A DNA stretch of 64,000 bases, taken from [Lactobacillus] rogosae. Its GTDB lineage: Bacteria > Bacillota > Clostridia > Lachnospirales > Lachnospiraceae. Each line of letters opens with the position of its first letter. Position 1 is the stretch's first letter. The notes under the pieces are model-generated. The model was not told where the DNA came from. It saw only the letters and a program-made list of their open reading frames with translations, and searched no databases. This document shows, piece after piece, positions 31,298 to 41,321 of the stretch. The position numbers and the translations under genes were made by a program. The stretch covers positions 1 through 64,000 of the forward strand of contig FONU01000013.1 of assembly GCA_900112995.1 (NCBI GenBank), in the 5' to 3' direction.

Positions 31298-31555
31298 TGC
31301 TGTGACATTGATAGCGTAGAAGCGTGAGGTTGCTATCCGTGAGGGTAGGTTTTCCGTGGAGCGAATGTCAAGGCCGGTAAGTCCGGCGAAGAATCTGGCG
31401 ACAAGTCACTGTACCTAATATCATCTGCAAGATGCAGAAATGACACGTTGGTTAATCGGGATATACCAATAGCGGTTTCTCGATACGCGTGGGAGTGTGT
31501 ACAGTCACCGCTTGTCGTGCTTAAACAATAAAGTGCGAAGGAGGCGACTTTTTTT
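31298..31555 (+). ncRNA. Structured S10-operon leader RNA
   Basis: Stems visible by eye are TGACATT/AATGTCA (31303-31309 with 31364-31370), enclosing GATAGC/GCTATC (31310-31315 with 31332-31337); GCCGG/CCGGC (31373-31377 with 31383-31387); and CATCT/AGATG (31422-31426 with 31430-31434). The ACGCGTGGGAG string at 31485-31495 resembles leaders before rpsJ in other Clostridia. At the 3' end, 31531-31538 can pair either with TCGTGCTT upstream or with CGACTT downstream, where the loop holds the AGGAGG and seven T follow. This suggests autogenous control, possibly by L4, but the ligand is not known. Confidence 0.6.
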
Positions 31556-31870
31556 ATGGCAAATCAGGTAATAAGAATTACACTGAAAGCTTATGATCAT
31601 CAGTTAATCGATCAGTCAGCTAAGAAAATCATCGAAACTGCTAAGAAGACAGGAGCAAATGTGAGTGGTCCAGTACCTCTTCCAACAAAGAAGGAAGTAG
31701 TTACAATCCTTAGAGCTGTTCACAAGTATAAGGATTCAAGAGAACAGTTTGAACAGAGAACTCATAAGAGACTCATCGATGTATTATCACCATCTCAGAA
31801 GACTGTAGATGCATTATCTAAATTAGAAATGCCAGCTGGTGTATTCATCAACCTTAAGGTAATGAACTAA
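31556..31870 (+). CDS. rpsJ: 30S ribosomal protein S10
   Basis: S10, 104 residues, a 30S head protein that also acts as NusE in antitermination. It has the family core [19 protein letters not shown] and [17 protein letters not shown] lies 11 bases before the ATG, inside a possible hairpin. It is first in the S10 operon. Unlike most operons of this kind, a structured spacer of 256 bases separates it from rplC. Confidence 0.97.
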   Translation: MANQVIRITLKAYDHQLIDQSAKKIIETAKKTGANVSGPVPLPTKKEVVTILRAVHKYKDSREQFEQRTHKRLIDVLSPSQKTVDALSKLEMPAGVFINLKVMN

Positions 31871-31936
31871 TCATTACACAATTTTTCATTATTATTTAAG
31901 AGCAATAATCCTAAGGGTTTAATATAGAAGTAACGA

Positions 31937-32094
31937 TACACGAAAGTGTAGCACAGTGGTGCGGGTTCCACTTATATTAGCTGTTCTAGGATGACAGGAT
32001 GCGCTGTGCAAGCGTTATATATCGGGCGTTGAAACCGAAAGGAAGCCGCAGGTTTTTCTTTCAGATGAATATGCTCGAGCGAGCATATTCATCT
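31937..32094 (+). ncRNA. Candidate structured RNA in the rpsJ-rplC spacer
   Basis: The spacer shows, in order: hairpin TACAC-GAAA-GTGTA (31937-31950) with a GNRA loop; a closing stem GCACAG/CTGTGC (31951-31956 with 32004-32009) around two hairpins, GTGG/CCAC (31956-31959 with 31968-31971; G31956 is shared) and CTGT/ACAG (31981-31984 with 31994-31997); then a perfect 14-bp hairpin AGATGAATATGCTC/GAGCATATTCATCT (32063-32076 with 32081-32094). This looks like a three-way junction followed by a stable stem. I do not recognise a named family. A regulatory leader for rplC-rplD is inferred from position. Confidence 0.55.
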
Positions 32095-32126
32095 TGTCCG
32101 CTGTAGATTAAACAGGAGGAATATCA

Positions 32127-32762
32127 ATGAAGAAGGCAATTTTAGCTACAAAAGTCGGAATGACTCAAATCTTCAATGAAGACGGTGTTTTAACACCTGT
32201 AACTGTTCTTCAGGCTGGTCCTTGTGTTGTAACACAAGTTAAGACAGTAGAGAACGACGGTTACGATGCAGTTCAGGTTGGTTTTGCTGACATTAGAGAA
32301 AAGTTAGTAAACAAGCCTGTTAAAGGACATTTTGATAAGGCAGAGGTTCCTTACAAGAGATTCTTAAGAGAATTCAAGTTTGAAAATGCTTCAGAATACT
32401 CAGTAAAGGATGAAATCAAAGCTGATATCTTCGCAGCAGGCGATAAGGTAGATGCAACTGCTATTTCAAAGGGTAAAGGTTTCCAGGGCGCAATCAAGAG
32501 ATTAGGCCAGTCAAGAGGACCTATGGCTCATGGTTCTAAGTTCCACAGACATCAGGGTTCAAACGGATCAGCAACAACACCTGGTAGAGTATTCAAGGGA
32601 AAAGGAATGCCTGGACATATGGGTTCTAAGAGAATCACAATCCAGAATCTTGAAGTAGTAAGAGTTGATGTTGAAAACAACGTAATCTTAGTTAAGGGTG
32701 CTGTACCTGGACCTAAGAAATCATTAGTAACACTGAAAGAAACAGTAAAGGCTAGCAAGTAG
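32127..32762 (+). CDS. rplC: 50S ribosomal protein L3
   Basis: L3, 211 residues, an early assembly protein near the peptidyl-transferase centre. It has the start [19 protein letters not shown] and the central [16 protein letters not shown] and [13 protein letters not shown] signatures. ACAGGAGGA precedes the ATG. It is followed by rplD after 28 bases. Confidence 0.97.
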   Translation: MKKAILATKVGMTQIFNEDGVLTPVTVLQAGPCVVTQVKTVENDGYDAVQVGFADIREKLVNKPVKGHFDKAEVPYKRFLREFKFENASEYSVKDEIKADIFAAGDKVDATAISKGKGFQGAIKRLGQSRGPMAHGSKFHRHQGSNGSATTPGRVFKGKGMPGHMGSKRITIQNLEVVRVDVENNVILVKGAVPGPKKSLVTLKETVKASK

Positions 32763-32790
32763 TTTTTACTAAGGAAGGAGGACCACACAG

Positions 32791-33411
32791 ATGGCAAACG
32801 TATCTGTTTACAATATTGAAGGCAAGGAAGTTGGCTCAATCGAATTAAACGATGCAGTATTTGGTGTTGAAGTTAATGAACATCTTGTACACATGGCAGT
32901 AGTTAACCAGCTTGCAAATAATCGTCAGGGAACACAGAGCGCTAAGACACGTTCAGAAGTTTCTGGTGGCGGAAGAAAACCTTGGAGACAGAAGGGAACT
33001 GGTCATGCAAGACAGGGTTCTACAAGAGCTCCACAGTGGACAGGCGGCGGTATCGTATTTGCACCAAAGCCAAGAGATTATTCATTCAAGATGAATAAGA
33101 AGGAAAAGAGAATCGCTCTTCTCTCTGCATTATCTTCAAAGGTTGCAGAAAGCAAGATCGTTGTACTTGATGAGTTCAAGTTAGATGAAATCAAGACAAA
33201 GAAGTTCGTAGAAGTTATGAACAACTTAAAGGTTGAAAACGCATTAGTAGTTCTTGAAGGAGAGAACAAGAACGTAGTTCTTTCAGGAAGAAACATTCCT
33301 TCAGTTAAGGTTACAGCTACTAACGAAATCAACACATATGACGTACTTAAGTACACAACATTAGTTGTTACTAAGGCCGCTGTAGAGAAATTAGAGGAGG
33401 TGTATGCATAA
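32791..33411 (+). CDS. rplD: 50S ribosomal protein L4
   Basis: L4, 206 residues, lines the exit tunnel and is the known autogenous regulator of the S10 operon in enterobacteria. It has the tunnel-loop region [14 protein letters not shown] and the fold around [25 protein letters not shown] lies upstream. Its stop overlaps the rplW start by one base (TAATG), so the two are translationally coupled. Confidence 0.97.
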   Translation: MANVSVYNIEGKEVGSIELNDAVFGVEVNEHLVHMAVVNQLANNRQGTQSAKTRSEVSGGGRKPWRQKGTGHARQGSTRAPQWTGGGIVFAPKPRDYSFKMNKKEKRIALLSALSSKVAESKIVVLDEFKLDEIKTKKFVEVMNNLKVENALVVLEGENKNVVLSGRNIPSVKVTATNEINTYDVLKYTTLVVTKAAVEKLEEVYA

Positions 33412-33710
33412 TGGCAAACGTACAGTATTATGATGTAATCCTCAAACCAGTTATAACAGAAAAGTCTATGGCTGATATGGCAGACAAGAAGTATACATTC
33501 TTAGTTCATACAGATGCTAACAAGACTATGATTAAAGAAGCTGTTGAAAAGATGTTCGAAGGAACAAAGGTTGCCAGCGTTAACACAATGAACAGCGTTG
33601 GCAAGAAGAAGAGAAGAGGAAGAACAGTTGGTACAACTGCTAAGACTAAGAAGGCAATTGTTCAGTTAACAGCTGATAGCAAAGATATCGAAATCTTTGA
33701 AGGACTTTAA
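33411..33710 (+). CDS. rplW: 50S ribosomal protein L23
   Basis: L23, 99 residues, at the tunnel exit where signal recognition particle and trigger factor dock. It contains the start [14 protein letters not shown] and the basic loop [11 protein letters not shown]. Its start overlaps the stop of rplD, and AGAGGAGG lies inside the end of rplD. Confidence 0.97.
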   Translation: MANVQYYDVILKPVITEKSMADMADKKYTFLVHTDANKTMIKEAVEKMFEGTKVASVNTMNSVGKKKRRGRTVGTTAKTKKAIVQLTADSKDIEIFEGL

Positions 33711-33772
33711 GATTTAGCAACATTTAATAGTGTAGAAAACAATATTACACAAGCTCGAAAGGAGAGAATATA

Positions 33773-34615
33773 ATGGGAATTAGAACTTATAACCCATATA
33801 CACCTTCCAGAAGAAACATGACTGGATCAGATTTCTCAGAAATCACAAAGACAACTCCTGAGAAATCATTACTCGCTAAGAAGAGTAAGACTGCTGGCCG
33901 TAACAACCAGGGTAAGATCACTGTTAGACATCATGGTGGTGGAAACAGACAGAAATATAGATTAATAGATTTCAAGAGAAATAAAGAAGGCGTTCCTGCA
34001 AAGGTTATCGGTATCGAGTACGATCCTAACAGAACAGCTAATATCGCACTTATCTGCTACGCAGATGGTGAGAAATCATATATCCTTGCTCCACAGGGAT
34101 TAACAGATGGCATGACAGTACAGAATGGTGCTGGTGCTGAAGTAAGAGTTGGTAACTGCTTACCACTTACAGAGATTCCTGTAGGTACACAGGTACACAA
34201 CATTGAGTTATATCCAGGTAAGGGTGGACAGCTTGTTCGTTCTGCTGGTAACTCAGCTCAGTTAATGGCTAAGGAAGGCAAGTATGCAACATTAAGACTT
34301 CCTTCTGGCGAAATGAGAATGGTACCAATTATCTGCCGCGCAACAATCGGTGTTGTAGGTAATGGAGATCACAACCTTATTAATCTTGGTAAGGCTGGAC
34401 GTAAGAGACATATGGGTATCAGACCTACAGTTCGTGGTTCTGTTATGAACCCTAACGACCATCCACACGGTGGTGGTGAAGGTAGAGCACCAGTTGGTCG
34501 TCCAAGCCCAATGACACCTTGGGGTAAGCCTGCTATGGGTCTTAAGACTCGTAAGAAGAAAAAAGCTTCTAACAAGCTTATCGTAAGAAGAAGAGATGGA
34601 AAGGCTATTAAGTAA
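33773..34615 (+). CDS. rplB: 50S ribosomal protein L2
   Basis: L2, 280 residues, a large-subunit protein required for subunit joining and peptidyl-transferase activity. It has the RNA-binding region [20 protein letters not shown] and the C-terminal signature [17 protein letters not shown] with its conserved histidines. Length is usual. AAAGGAGAG precedes the ATG. Confidence 0.98.
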   Translation: MGIRTYNPYTPSRRNMTGSDFSEITKTTPEKSLLAKKSKTAGRNNQGKITVRHHGGGNRQKYRLIDFKRNKEGVPAKVIGIEYDPNRTANIALICYADGEKSYILAPQGLTDGMTVQNGAGAEVRVGNCLPLTEIPVGTQVHNIELYPGKGGQLVRSAGNSAQLMAKEGKYATLRLPSGEMRMVPIICRATIGVVGNGDHNLINLGKAGRKRHMGIRPTVRGSVMNPNDHPHGGGEGRAPVGRPSPMTPWGKPAMGLKTRKKKKASNKLIVRRRDGKAIK

Positions 34616-34678
34616 TTAATAGTACATTTTAATTAACATTTAACTAAGATTTGATAGATTATAAGGAGGTTTCAACCT

Positions 34679-34954
34679 ATGGCTCGTTCACTTAAAAAAG
34701 GACCATTCGCGGACGAAAGCTTACTTAAGAAGGTAGATGCATTAAACGCATCAAACGACAAGCAGGTTATTAAGACATGGTCACGTCGTTCAACAATTTT
34801 CCCTTCATTCGTAGGCCATACAATTGCAGTTCATGACGGAAGAAAGCATGTTCCTGTATATGTTACAGAGGATATGGTTGGTCATAAGCTCGGTGAGTTC
34901 GTTGCTACAAGAACTTACAGAGGACACGGCAAAGACGAAAAGAAGAGTAGATAA
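34679..34954 (+). CDS. rpsS: 30S ribosomal protein S19
   Basis: S19, 91 residues, in the 30S head beside S13. It has [17 protein letters not shown] at the start and the signature [28 protein letters not shown] precedes the ATG by eight bases. Order rplB-rpsS-rplV is the universal S10-operon order. Confidence 0.97.
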   Translation: MARSLKKGPFADESLLKKVDALNASNDKQVIKTWSRRSTIFPSFVGHTIAVHDGRKHVPVYVTEDMVGHKLGEFVATRTYRGHGKDEKKSR

Positions 34955-34983
34955 TTTGTATTATTTGAAAGGAGGTTTAATCG

Positions 34984-35370
34984 ATGGCTAAAGGACATAG
35001 ATCCCAGATTAAACGTGAAAGAAACGCTGTTAAGGACACAAGACCAAGCGCAAAGTTATCTTACGCAAGAGTATCTGTTCAGAAGGCTTGTTTCGTATTA
35101 GATGCTATTAGAGGCAAGAGCCTTGAAGAAGCACTTGGTATCGTTATGTACAACCCAAGATATGCTTCATCACTTATAGAGAAGTTATTAAAGTCAGCTG
35201 CTGCTAATGCAGAGAACAATAACGGTATGGACCCAAGCAAGTTATATGTAGAAGAATGCTACGCTAACAAGGGACCAACAATGAAGAGAGTCCATCCAAG
35301 AGCACAGGGTAGAGCTTATAGAATCGAAAAGAGAATGAGCCATATCACTGTAATATTAAATGAAAGATAA
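34984..35370 (+). CDS. rplV: 50S ribosomal protein L22
   Basis: L22, 128 residues, whose beta-hairpin lines the exit tunnel; the MKRVHPRAQGRAYRI loop is the macrolide-related hairpin and looks normal. The globular part has ARVSVQKACFVLDAIRGKS. AAAGGAGG precedes the ATG. The N-terminus is about 15 residues longer than the shortest L22 proteins. Confidence 0.97.
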   Translation: MAKGHRSQIKRERNAVKDTRPSAKLSYARVSVQKACFVLDAIRGKSLEEALGIVMYNPRYASSLIEKLLKSAAANAENNNGMDPSKLYVEECYANKGPTMKRVHPRAQGRAYRIEKRMSHITVILNER

Positions 35371-35402
35371 TTGCATTTCCTAAAGAATAGAAAGGAGATT
35401 TT

Positions 35403-36062
35403 ATGGGACAGAAAGTTAATCCTCATGGTTTAAGAGTCGGCGTTATCAAAGACTGGGACTCTAAGTGGTATGCAGAAGAAACTTTTGCAGATAACCTTGT
35501 AGAAGATTATAACATTAGAAAATTCCTTAAGAATAAGTTATATGCTGCAGGAATTTCAAAGATTGAAACAGAAAGAGCTTCAGATAGATTAAAGATTATC
35601 ATTCACACAGCTAAGCCAGGTGTTGTTATTGGTAAGGGTGGTGCTGAAATAGAAGCACTCAAGAAGCAGGTTGAAAAGCTTACAAGTGCTAAGAGACTTA
35701 GCATTGATATTAAAGAAGTTAAGAGACCAGATAAGGATGCTCAGTTAGTAGCTGAGAACATCGCACAGCAGTTAGAGAATCGTATCTCTTTCAGAAGAGC
35801 TATGAAGTCTTGCATGGGAAGAACAATGAAGCAGGGTGCTAAGGGTATTAAGACATCTTGTTCAGGTCGTCTCGGCGGTGCTGATATGGCTCGTACAGAG
35901 TTCTATAGCGAAGGTACAATTCCTCTTCAGACACTTCGTGCAGATATCGATTACGGATTTGCAGAAGCTAACACAACTTATGGTAAAGTTGGTGTTAAGG
36001 TATGGATCTATGAAGGTGAGGTACTTCCAACAAAGACTAACAAGGAAGGGAGCGATAAGTAA
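35403..36062 (+). CDS. rpsC: 30S ribosomal protein S3
   Basis: S3, 219 residues, at the mRNA entry tunnel with helicase function. It has the start [19 protein letters not shown], the KH domain with [19 protein letters not shown] and the C-terminal [24 protein letters not shown] precedes the ATG. Its stop overlaps the start of rplP by one base (TAATG). Confidence 0.97.
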   Translation: MGQKVNPHGLRVGVIKDWDSKWYAEETFADNLVEDYNIRKFLKNKLYAAGISKIETERASDRLKIIIHTAKPGVVIGKGGAEIEALKKQVEKLTSAKRLSIDIKEVKRPDKDAQLVAENIAQQLENRISFRRAMKSCMGRTMKQGAKGIKTSCSGRLGGADMARTEFYSEGTIPLQTLRADIDYGFAEANTTYGKVGVKVWIYEGEVLPTKTNKEGSDK

Positions 36063-36499
36063 TGTTACTACCTAAGAGAGTTAAACATCGTAGACAGTTC
36101 CGTGGTTCTATGGCAGGTAAGGCAACAAGAGGTAACAGAATCACTAATGGTGAATATGGTATCGTTGCAACAGAACCATGCTGGATCAAGTCAAACCAGA
36201 TAGAAGCAGCCCGTGTAGCTATGACAAGATACATTAAGCGTGGCGGTAAAGTATTTATAAAGATTTTCCCAGATAAGCCGGTAACAGGTAAGCCTATCGG
36301 TGTTCGTATGGGTAAAGGTAAAGGTAACTTAGAGTGCTGGGTAGCAGTAGTTAAACCTGGACGTGTTATGTTCGAGATTTCAGGTGTACCTGAAGAAACA
36401 GCAAGAGAAGCATTACGTCTTGCAACTCATAAACTTCCTTGCAAGTGCAAGATCGTTTCACGTGCAGACTTAGAAGGCGGTGATAACAGTGAAAATTAA
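36062..36499 (+). CDS. rplP: 50S ribosomal protein L16
   Basis: L16, 145 residues, helps place A-site tRNA on the large subunit. It has [20 protein letters not shown] at the start and [20 protein letters not shown] near the end. AAGGGAG lies upstream, inside the end of rpsC. The last 11 bases overlap the L29 gene. Confidence 0.97.
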   Translation: MLLPKRVKHRRQFRGSMAGKATRGNRITNGEYGIVATEPCWIKSNQIEAARVAMTRYIKRGGKVFIKIFPDKPVTGKPIGVRMGKGKGNLECWVAVVKPGRVMFEISGVPEETAREALRLATHKLPCKCKIVSRADLEGGDNSEN

Positions 36500-36689
36500 T
36501 AAGTATGTAGAAGATTTAAAGGCAAAATCAGCTGCAGAATTGAATGAAGAATTAGTAGCTGCTAAGAAGGAACTTTTCAATTTAAGATTCCAGAACGCAA
36601 CAAATCAGTTAGATAACACTAGCAGAATTAAAGAAGTTAGAAAGAACATTGCTAGAATTCAGACTGTAATTGCTCAGAAGAATGCTTAA
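36489..36689 (+). CDS. rpmC: 50S ribosomal protein L29
   Basis: L29, a helical hairpin next to L23 at the tunnel exit. It has the core [20 protein letters not shown] and [15 protein letters not shown] chose the GTG at 36489 (66 residues, [10 protein letters not shown]), which has GGCGGTGAT five bases upstream; a GTG at 36480 would add three residues. The gene overlaps rplP, which suggests coupling. Confidence 0.92.
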   Translation: MKINKYVEDLKAKSAAELNEELVAAKKELFNLRFQNATNQLDNTSRIKEVRKNIARIQTVIAQKNA

Positions 36690-36736
36690 ATTACATTTAT
36701 AAATGTGTAAGTATTTCCTAAGAAAGGAGAATAACT

Positions 36737-36994
36737 GTGGAAGAGAGAAATTTAAGAAAAACTCGTACAGGTAAAGTTATCAGCAATAAGATGGATAAGA
36801 CAATTGTTGTTGCTGTAGAAGATAACGTTAAGCATCCACTTTACAACAAGATTGTAAAGAGAACATACAAGTTAAAGGCTCACGATGAGAACAACGAATG
36901 TTTAATCGGTGACGTTGTTAAGGTAATGGAAACTAGACCTTTATCTAAGGATAAGAGATGGAGATTAGTTGAAATTATCAGCAGAGCTAAATAA
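36737..36994 (+). CDS. rpsQ: 30S ribosomal protein S17
   Basis: S17, 85 residues, a primary 16S rRNA-binding OB-fold protein. It has [20 protein letters not shown] and the conserved [19 protein letters not shown]. The start is GTG at 36737, behind AAAGGAG. Confidence 0.96.
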   Translation: MEERNLRKTRTGKVISNKMDKTIVVAVEDNVKHPLYNKIVKRTYKLKAHDENNECLIGDVVKVMETRPLSKDKRWRLVEIISRAK

Positions 36995-37042
36995 TTTTAA
37001 CAATTTAGAATTAGAATTGATATTACTGAAAGGGGTAGTATT

Positions 37043-37411
37043 ATGGTACAACAGGAAACCAGACTTAAGGTTGCCGATAACACAGGTGCTAAAGAAATTC
37101 TTTGCATCAGAGTTATGGGTGGATCTACAAGAAGATATGCAAATATCGGTGATGTGATTGTCGCTACTGTTAAAGAAGCAACACCAGGCGGCGTTGTTAA
37201 AAAGGGCGATGTTGTTAAGGCCGTTGTTGTTCGTTCTGTAAAGGGCGCACGTCGTAAAGATGGCTCATACATTAAATTTGATGAAAATGCTGCTGTAATC
37301 ATCAAGGATGATCAGACTCCTAAGGGAACTCGTATCTTTGGACCAGTAGCTAGAGAGTTAAGAGAAAAGAAGTTTATGAAGATCGTTTCTCTTGCTCCAG
37401 AAGTATTATAG
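37043..37411 (+). CDS. rplN: 50S ribosomal protein L14
   Basis: L14, 122 residues, at the subunit interface and the docking site of the silencing factor RsfS. It has [20 protein letters not shown] at the start and [20 protein letters not shown] near the end. AAAGGGGT precedes the ATG. It is followed by rplX after 11 bases. Confidence 0.97.
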   Translation: MVQQETRLKVADNTGAKEILCIRVMGGSTRRYANIGDVIVATVKEATPGGVVKKGDVVKAVVVRSVKGARRKDGSYIKFDENAAVIIKDDQTPKGTRIFGPVARELREKKFMKIVSLAPEVL

Positions 37412-37422
37412 GAGGTACCACA

Positions 37423-37737
37423 ATGTCAGCTGTAAGAATTAAAAAAGGTGATACTGTTAAGGTAATCGCAGGTAAAGACAAGGGCAAGACAGGCAAGGTT
37501 ATGTCTGTAAATGCTAAGAACCATACAGCATTAGTTGAGGGCGTTAACATGGTAACAAAGCATGCTAAGCCAAGTGCAGCTAATCAGCAGGGTGGAATTC
37601 TCCACCAGGAAGCACCAATCGATATCTCTAACATCGCTTATGTAGTTAAGGGTGATAAGACATCTAAGATTGGTTATGACTTCAAGGATGGTAAGAAAGT
37701 TCGTGTTGCTAAGGCAACTGGCGAAGTTATCGATTAA
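37423..37737 (+). CDS. rplX: 50S ribosomal protein L24
   Basis: L24, 104 residues, an assembly-initiating protein with a KOW motif: RIKKGDTVKVIAGKDKGKTG at about 5-24. It has the central VEGVNMVTKHAKPS. TAGGAGGTACC precedes the ATG and overlaps the stop of rplN. Confidence 0.97.
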   Translation: MSAVRIKKGDTVKVIAGKDKGKTGKVMSVNAKNHTALVEGVNMVTKHAKPSAANQQGGILHQEAPIDISNIAYVVKGDKTSKIGYDFKDGKKVRVAKATGEVID

Positions 37738-37758
37738 TAAAGGAAGGAGGCAATAATT

Positions 37759-38298
37759 TTGAGTAGACTTAGAGATTTATACGAAAACGAAATCACTAAA
37801 AAAATGACAGATAAGTTCGGTTACAAGAACCCAATGATGGTTCCAAAGATCGACAAGATCGTAATAAATATGGGTGTTGGTGAAGCTAAAGAAAATTCAA
37901 AGCTTCTCGATGCAGCAGTTAAAGAACTCGAGACTATTTCAGGTCAGAAGGTAGTTCTTACAAGAGCTAAGAATTCAATTGCTAACTTCAAGTTAAGAGA
38001 AGGTCAGGCAATCGGATGCAAGGTTACACTTCGTGGTGAGAAGATGTACGAATTCCTTGACAGACTTGTTAATCTTGCATTACCAAGAGTTCGTGACTTC
38101 AGAGGCGTAAGCGCTGAATCATTTGATGGAAGAGGTAACTATGCTTTAGGTATCAAAGAGCAGATTATCTTCCCAGAAATCGAATACGATAAGATTGACA
38201 AAGTAAGAGGTATGGATGTTATTATTGCAACAACAGCTCATACAGATGAAGAGGCACGTGAATTACTTAGAATGTTCAACATGCCTTTCAAGAATTAA
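37759..38298 (+). CDS. rplE: 50S ribosomal protein L5
   Basis: L5, 179 residues, binds 5S rRNA and contacts P-site tRNA and S13. It has [19 protein letters not shown] and [20 protein letters not shown]. The start is TTG at 37759, behind AAGGAGG; a TTG start is uncommon for a highly expressed gene but it is the only one at the family position ([11 protein letters not shown]). Confidence 0.96.
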   Translation: MSRLRDLYENEITKKMTDKFGYKNPMMVPKIDKIVINMGVGEAKENSKLLDAAVKELETISGQKVVLTRAKNSIANFKLREGQAIGCKVTLRGEKMYEFLDRLVNLALPRVRDFRGVSAESFDGRGNYALGIKEQIIFPEIEYDKIDKVRGMDVIIATTAHTDEEARELLRMFNMPFKN

Positions 38299-38317
38299 TT
38301 ATAGGAGGTAAATTTTA

Positions 38318-38503
38318 ATGGCTAAGACTTCAATGAAGGTTAAGCAGCAGAGAGCACCTAAGTTCTCTACAAGAGCTTATACACGTTGTACAATATGTGG
38401 TCGTCCACATTCTGTTTTAAGAAAGTACGGAATCTGCAGAATTTGCTTCCGTGAATTAGCTTACAAGGGTCAGATCCCAGGAGTTAAGAAGGCATCTTGG
38501 TAA
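38318..38503 (+). CDS. rpsZ: 30S ribosomal protein S14, zinc-binding type Z
   Basis: Short S14 of 61 residues with CTICGRPH and CRICF, giving the four-cysteine zinc site of the type Z (S14p/S29e) form. It belongs to the 30S head. ATAGGAGG precedes the ATG. The 173-base spacer to rpsH is longer than usual for the spc operon and contains repeats and a hairpin. Confidence 0.97.
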   Translation: MAKTSMKVKQQRAPKFSTRAYTRCTICGRPHSVLRKYGICRICFRELAYKGQIPGVKKASW

Positions 38504-38562
38504 GATGAATTGATAATTACAATATGTAATTAATCAACAGTGGTTTGCCACTATTACCTTGA

Positions 38563-38619
38563 TATATATGCATTAACATAGTTATACGGCGTACTGCCGT
38601 ATGCTATATATGCATGAAC
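38563..38619 (+). repeat. Hairpin flanked by 15-base direct repeats in the rpsZ-rpsH spacer
   Basis: TATATATGCATTAAC (38563-38577) recurs with one change at 38605-38619. Between them ATACGGC (38584-38590) pairs with GCCGTAT (38596-38602) over a five-base loop. A related AT/GC palindrome (ATATATGCC ... GGCATAGCATATATGAACA) lies after rplL at 9011-9041. It may be a small dispersed repeat of this genome, or an RNA processing stem. Confidence 0.5.
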
Positions 38620-38676
38620 AATTGACGTAGTCCCGGTAAGGGAAACCAGTGAATTATTTAAGGAGGAACATTTAAA

Positions 38677-39072
38677 ATGACAGATCCAATTGCAGATATG
38701 CTTACAAGAATTCGTAATGCAAACACAGCAAAGCACGACACAGTTGATATCCCATCTTCAAAGATGAAGCTTTCTATAGCTAAGATTCTTTTAGATGAAG
38801 GTTATATCAAGTCTTATGAGCTTGTTGAGAATGGTAATTTCAACGACATCCGTGTTACATTAAAGTACGGTGCTGATAAGAATGAAAAGATTATCTCAGG
38901 TCTCCAGAGAATTTCTAAGCCAGGTCTTAGAGTTTATGCTAGCAAGGATGAACTTCCAAGAGTTCTCGGTGGTCTTGGTGTTGCAATTATCTCAACAAAC
39001 AAAGGTGTTGTAACAGATAAGGAAGCTAGAAAGCTGGGCGTTGGTGGAGAAGTTCTCTGCTTCGTTTGGTAA
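38677..39072 (+). CDS. rpsH: 30S ribosomal protein S8
   Basis: S8, 131 residues, a core 16S rRNA-binding protein and the known translational repressor of the spc operon in E. coli. It has [14 protein letters not shown] at the start and the C-terminal [30 protein letters not shown] precedes the ATG. Confidence 0.97.
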   Translation: MTDPIADMLTRIRNANTAKHDTVDIPSSKMKLSIAKILLDEGYIKSYELVENGNFNDIRVTLKYGADKNEKIISGLQRISKPGLRVYASKDELPRVLGGLGVAIISTNKGVVTDKEARKLGVGGEVLCFVW

Positions 39073-39154
39073 TTTATAATAGATACTCACTCACAAAGAA
39101 AACACGTTCCTATTTTTAAAGTGTTTTCTTAATCAAAATTAGGAGGTGCACGGC

Positions 39155-39697
39155 ATGTCACGTATAGGAAGAATGCCTATCGCTGTCCCAGCAGGTGTTA
39201 CTGTTGAGATCGCAGAAAATAACAAAGTGACTGTAAAGGGTCCTAAGGGTACACTTGAAAGAGTTTTACCTGCTGAGATGGACATTAAGATGGAAGGTTC
39301 AGAAATCGTTGTTTCTAGACCTAACGACTTAAAGAAGATGAAGTCATTACACGGATTAACAAGAACATTAATTCATAATATGGTAATCGGTGTTACAGAA
39401 GGATATGAGAAGAAGCTTGAAATCAACGGTGTTGGTTACAGAGCTCAGAAGCAGGGTAAGAAGCTTGTATTAGCTTTAGGTTACTCTCATCCAGTCGAAA
39501 TGGAAGATCCAGAAGGAATCGAAACAACTGTTGATGGTACTAACGTTATCATCGTAAAAGGTATTAGTAAAGAAAAAGTTGGCCAGTACGCAGCTGAAAT
39601 CAGAGCTAAGAGAGCTCCAGAGCCATATAAGGGCAAGGGTATCAAGTACTCTGATGAAGTTATTAGACGTAAGGTTGGTAAGACTGGTAAGAAATAA
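39155..39697 (+). CDS. rplF: 50S ribosomal protein L6
   Basis: L6, 180 residues, near the sarcin-ricin loop and factor-binding centre. It has two homologous halves and the C-terminal signature [20 protein letters not shown]. The ATG at 39155 ([11 protein letters not shown]) is the family start with AGGAGGTGC upstream; an in-frame GTG at 39146 lies inside that binding site and is rejected. Confidence 0.97.
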   Translation: MSRIGRMPIAVPAGVTVEIAENNKVTVKGPKGTLERVLPAEMDIKMEGSEIVVSRPNDLKKMKSLHGLTRTLIHNMVIGVTEGYEKKLEINGVGYRAQKQGKKLVLALGYSHPVEMEDPEGIETTVDGTNVIIVKGISKEKVGQYAAEIRAKRAPEPYKGKGIKYSDEVIRRKVGKTGKK

Positions 39698-39716
39698 TTA
39701 AAGGAGTGAATACAAA

Positions 39717-40085
39717 ATGGTTAGTAAGAAGTCAAGAACAGTAGTTCGTGAAAATAAACATAGAAAATTACGTAATCGTTTCAGCGGTACAGCAGAAAGA
39801 CCACGTTTAGCTGTATTTAGAAGCAATAATCATATGTACGCTCAGATTATTGACGACACAGTTGGTAAGACACTTGTTTCTGCTTCAACACTTGATAAGG
39901 ACGTAAAGGCAGAACTTGAAAAGACTAATAACGTTGAAGCTGCTACAGTAGTTGGTACAGTAGTTGCTAAGAAGGCATTAGAAAAAGGTATTACAACTGT
40001 CGTTTATGATAGAGGCGGATTTGTATATGAAGGTAAAGTAAAGGCATTAGCAGAGGCAGCAAGAGAAGCTGGCCTTGAATTCTAA
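39717..40085 (+). CDS. rplR: 50S ribosomal protein L18
   Basis: L18, 122 residues, bridges 5S and 23S rRNA. It has [20 protein letters not shown] at the basic N-terminus and [20 protein letters not shown] at the end. AAGGAGTGA precedes the ATG. The rpsE start follows after 22 bases. Confidence 0.97.
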   Translation: MVSKKSRTVVRENKHRKLRNRFSGTAERPRLAVFRSNNHMYAQIIDDTVGKTLVSASTLDKDVKAELEKTNNVEAATVVGTVVAKKALEKGITTVVYDRGGFVYEGKVKALAEAAREAGLEF

Positions 40086-40107
40086 GCGGAAGGGAGAAAC
40101 AAACAGT

Positions 40108-40617
40108 ATGAAACGTACAATAATTGATGCTAGCAATTTAGAATTAAGAGATAATGTAGTATCAATCAAGCGTGTAACAAAGGTTGTAAAGGGCGGACGT
40201 AACATGCGTTTTGCAGCTTTAGTTGTTGTTGGTGACGGCAACGGACATGTTGGCGCTGGTGTTGGTAAGGCAGCTGAAGTTCCTGAAGCTATCCGTAAGG
40301 GAAAAGAAGATGCCATTAAGCATTTAGTAGAAGTTCCTATGGACGAGAATTCATCAGTTCCACATGACTTCATCGGAAAGTTCGGAGGAGCAACAGTTCT
40401 TCTTAAGAAGGCTCCAGAAGGTACTGGTATCATCGCAGGTGGTCCAGCTCGTTCAGTACTTGAGCTTGCAGGTATTAAGAATATCCGTACAAAGTCACTT
40501 GGTTCTAATAACAAGCAGAATGCTGTATTAGCAACAATAGAAGGTCTTAAGTCTATGAAGACTCCAGAAGAAGTTGCAAGACTTCGTGGAAAGTCTGTTA
40601 GCGAGATCCTTGGCTAA
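40108..40617 (+). CDS. rpsE: 30S ribosomal protein S5
   Basis: S5, 169 residues, at the mRNA channel and important for decoding fidelity. It has the double-stranded RNA-binding-like N-domain with [20 protein letters not shown] and the loop [11 protein letters not shown] where spectinomycin-resistance changes occur; it reads normal. The ATG at 40108 has GAAGGGAGA upstream; an open frame back to 40075 overlaps rplR and is ignored. Confidence 0.96.
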   Translation: MKRTIIDASNLELRDNVVSIKRVTKVVKGGRNMRFAALVVVGDGNGHVGAGVGKAAEVPEAIRKGKEDAIKHLVEVPMDENSSVPHDFIGKFGGATVLLKKAPEGTGIIAGGPARSVLELAGIKNIRTKSLGSNNKQNAVLATIEGLKSMKTPEEVARLRGKSVSEILG

Positions 40618-40665
40618 TTAACAAATAAACATTGATATAGTCGTTATTGACAGATGGAGGTTAAA

Positions 40666-40851
40666 ATGGCTGATAAGAAGTTAAGAATAACTTTAGTTAA
40701 GTCTCCAATCAGTGCTGTTCCAAAGCATAGAAGAACTGTTGAAGCTATGGGTCTTACAAAGATGCATAAGACAGTAGAACTTCCAGACAATGCTGCAACA
40801 AGAGGACAGATTCAGCAGATTGGTTATATGTTAAAGGTAGAAGAAATTTAA
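40666..40851 (+). CDS. rpmD: 50S ribosomal protein L30
   Basis: L30, 61 residues, with LRITLVKSPISAVPKHRRTV and TVELPDNAATRGQIQQIGYM. The ATG at 40666 has GGAGG close upstream; an in-frame ATG at 40654 precedes that site and is not used. It follows rpsE and precedes rplO as in most spc operons. Confidence 0.96.
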   Translation: MADKKLRITLVKSPISAVPKHRRTVEAMGLTKMHKTVELPDNAATRGQIQQIGYMLKVEEI

Positions 40852-40879
40852 TTAATAAATCGGATAAGGAGGTGCAAAG

Positions 40880-41320
40880 ATGGATTTATCTAATTTAAGC
40901 CCAGCAGAGGGCTCAGTAATGAGTGATAATTTCAGAAGAGGTCGTGGACATGGCTCAGGTAACGGCAAGACTGCTGGTAAGGGTCATAAGGGACAGAAAG
41001 CTCGTTCAGGAGCACCAAGACCAGGTTTCGAAGGTGGCCAGATGCCATTATATAGAAGAATTCCTAAGAGAGGTTTCACTAACAGAAACCGTAAGGAATT
41101 TGTTGCTATTAACATCAGCACATTAGAAAGATTTGATAATGGTGCAGAAGTTACAGTTGATACATTAATTGAATCAGGTATCGTTAAGAATCCTAAGGAT
41201 GGTATCAAGATTCTTGCTAACGGTGAACTCACAAAGAAACTCAACGTTAAGGCTAACGCTTTCAGTGCTTCTGCAAAGGAAAAGATCGAAGCTCTTGGTG
41301 GTTCTTGCGAGGTGATCTAA
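40880..41320 (+). CDS. rplO: 50S ribosomal protein L15
   Basis: L15, 146 residues, a late assembly protein with a long basic extension: [20 protein letters not shown] and [30 protein letters not shown] precedes the ATG. The secY start lies one base after its stop. Confidence 0.97.
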   Translation: MDLSNLSPAEGSVMSDNFRRGRGHGSGNGKTAGKGHKGQKARSGAPRPGFEGGQMPLYRRIPKRGFTNRNRKEFVAINISTLERFDNGAEVTVDTLIESGIVKNPKDGIKILANGELTKKLNVKANAFSASAKEKIEALGGSCEVI

Positions 41321-41321
41321 T

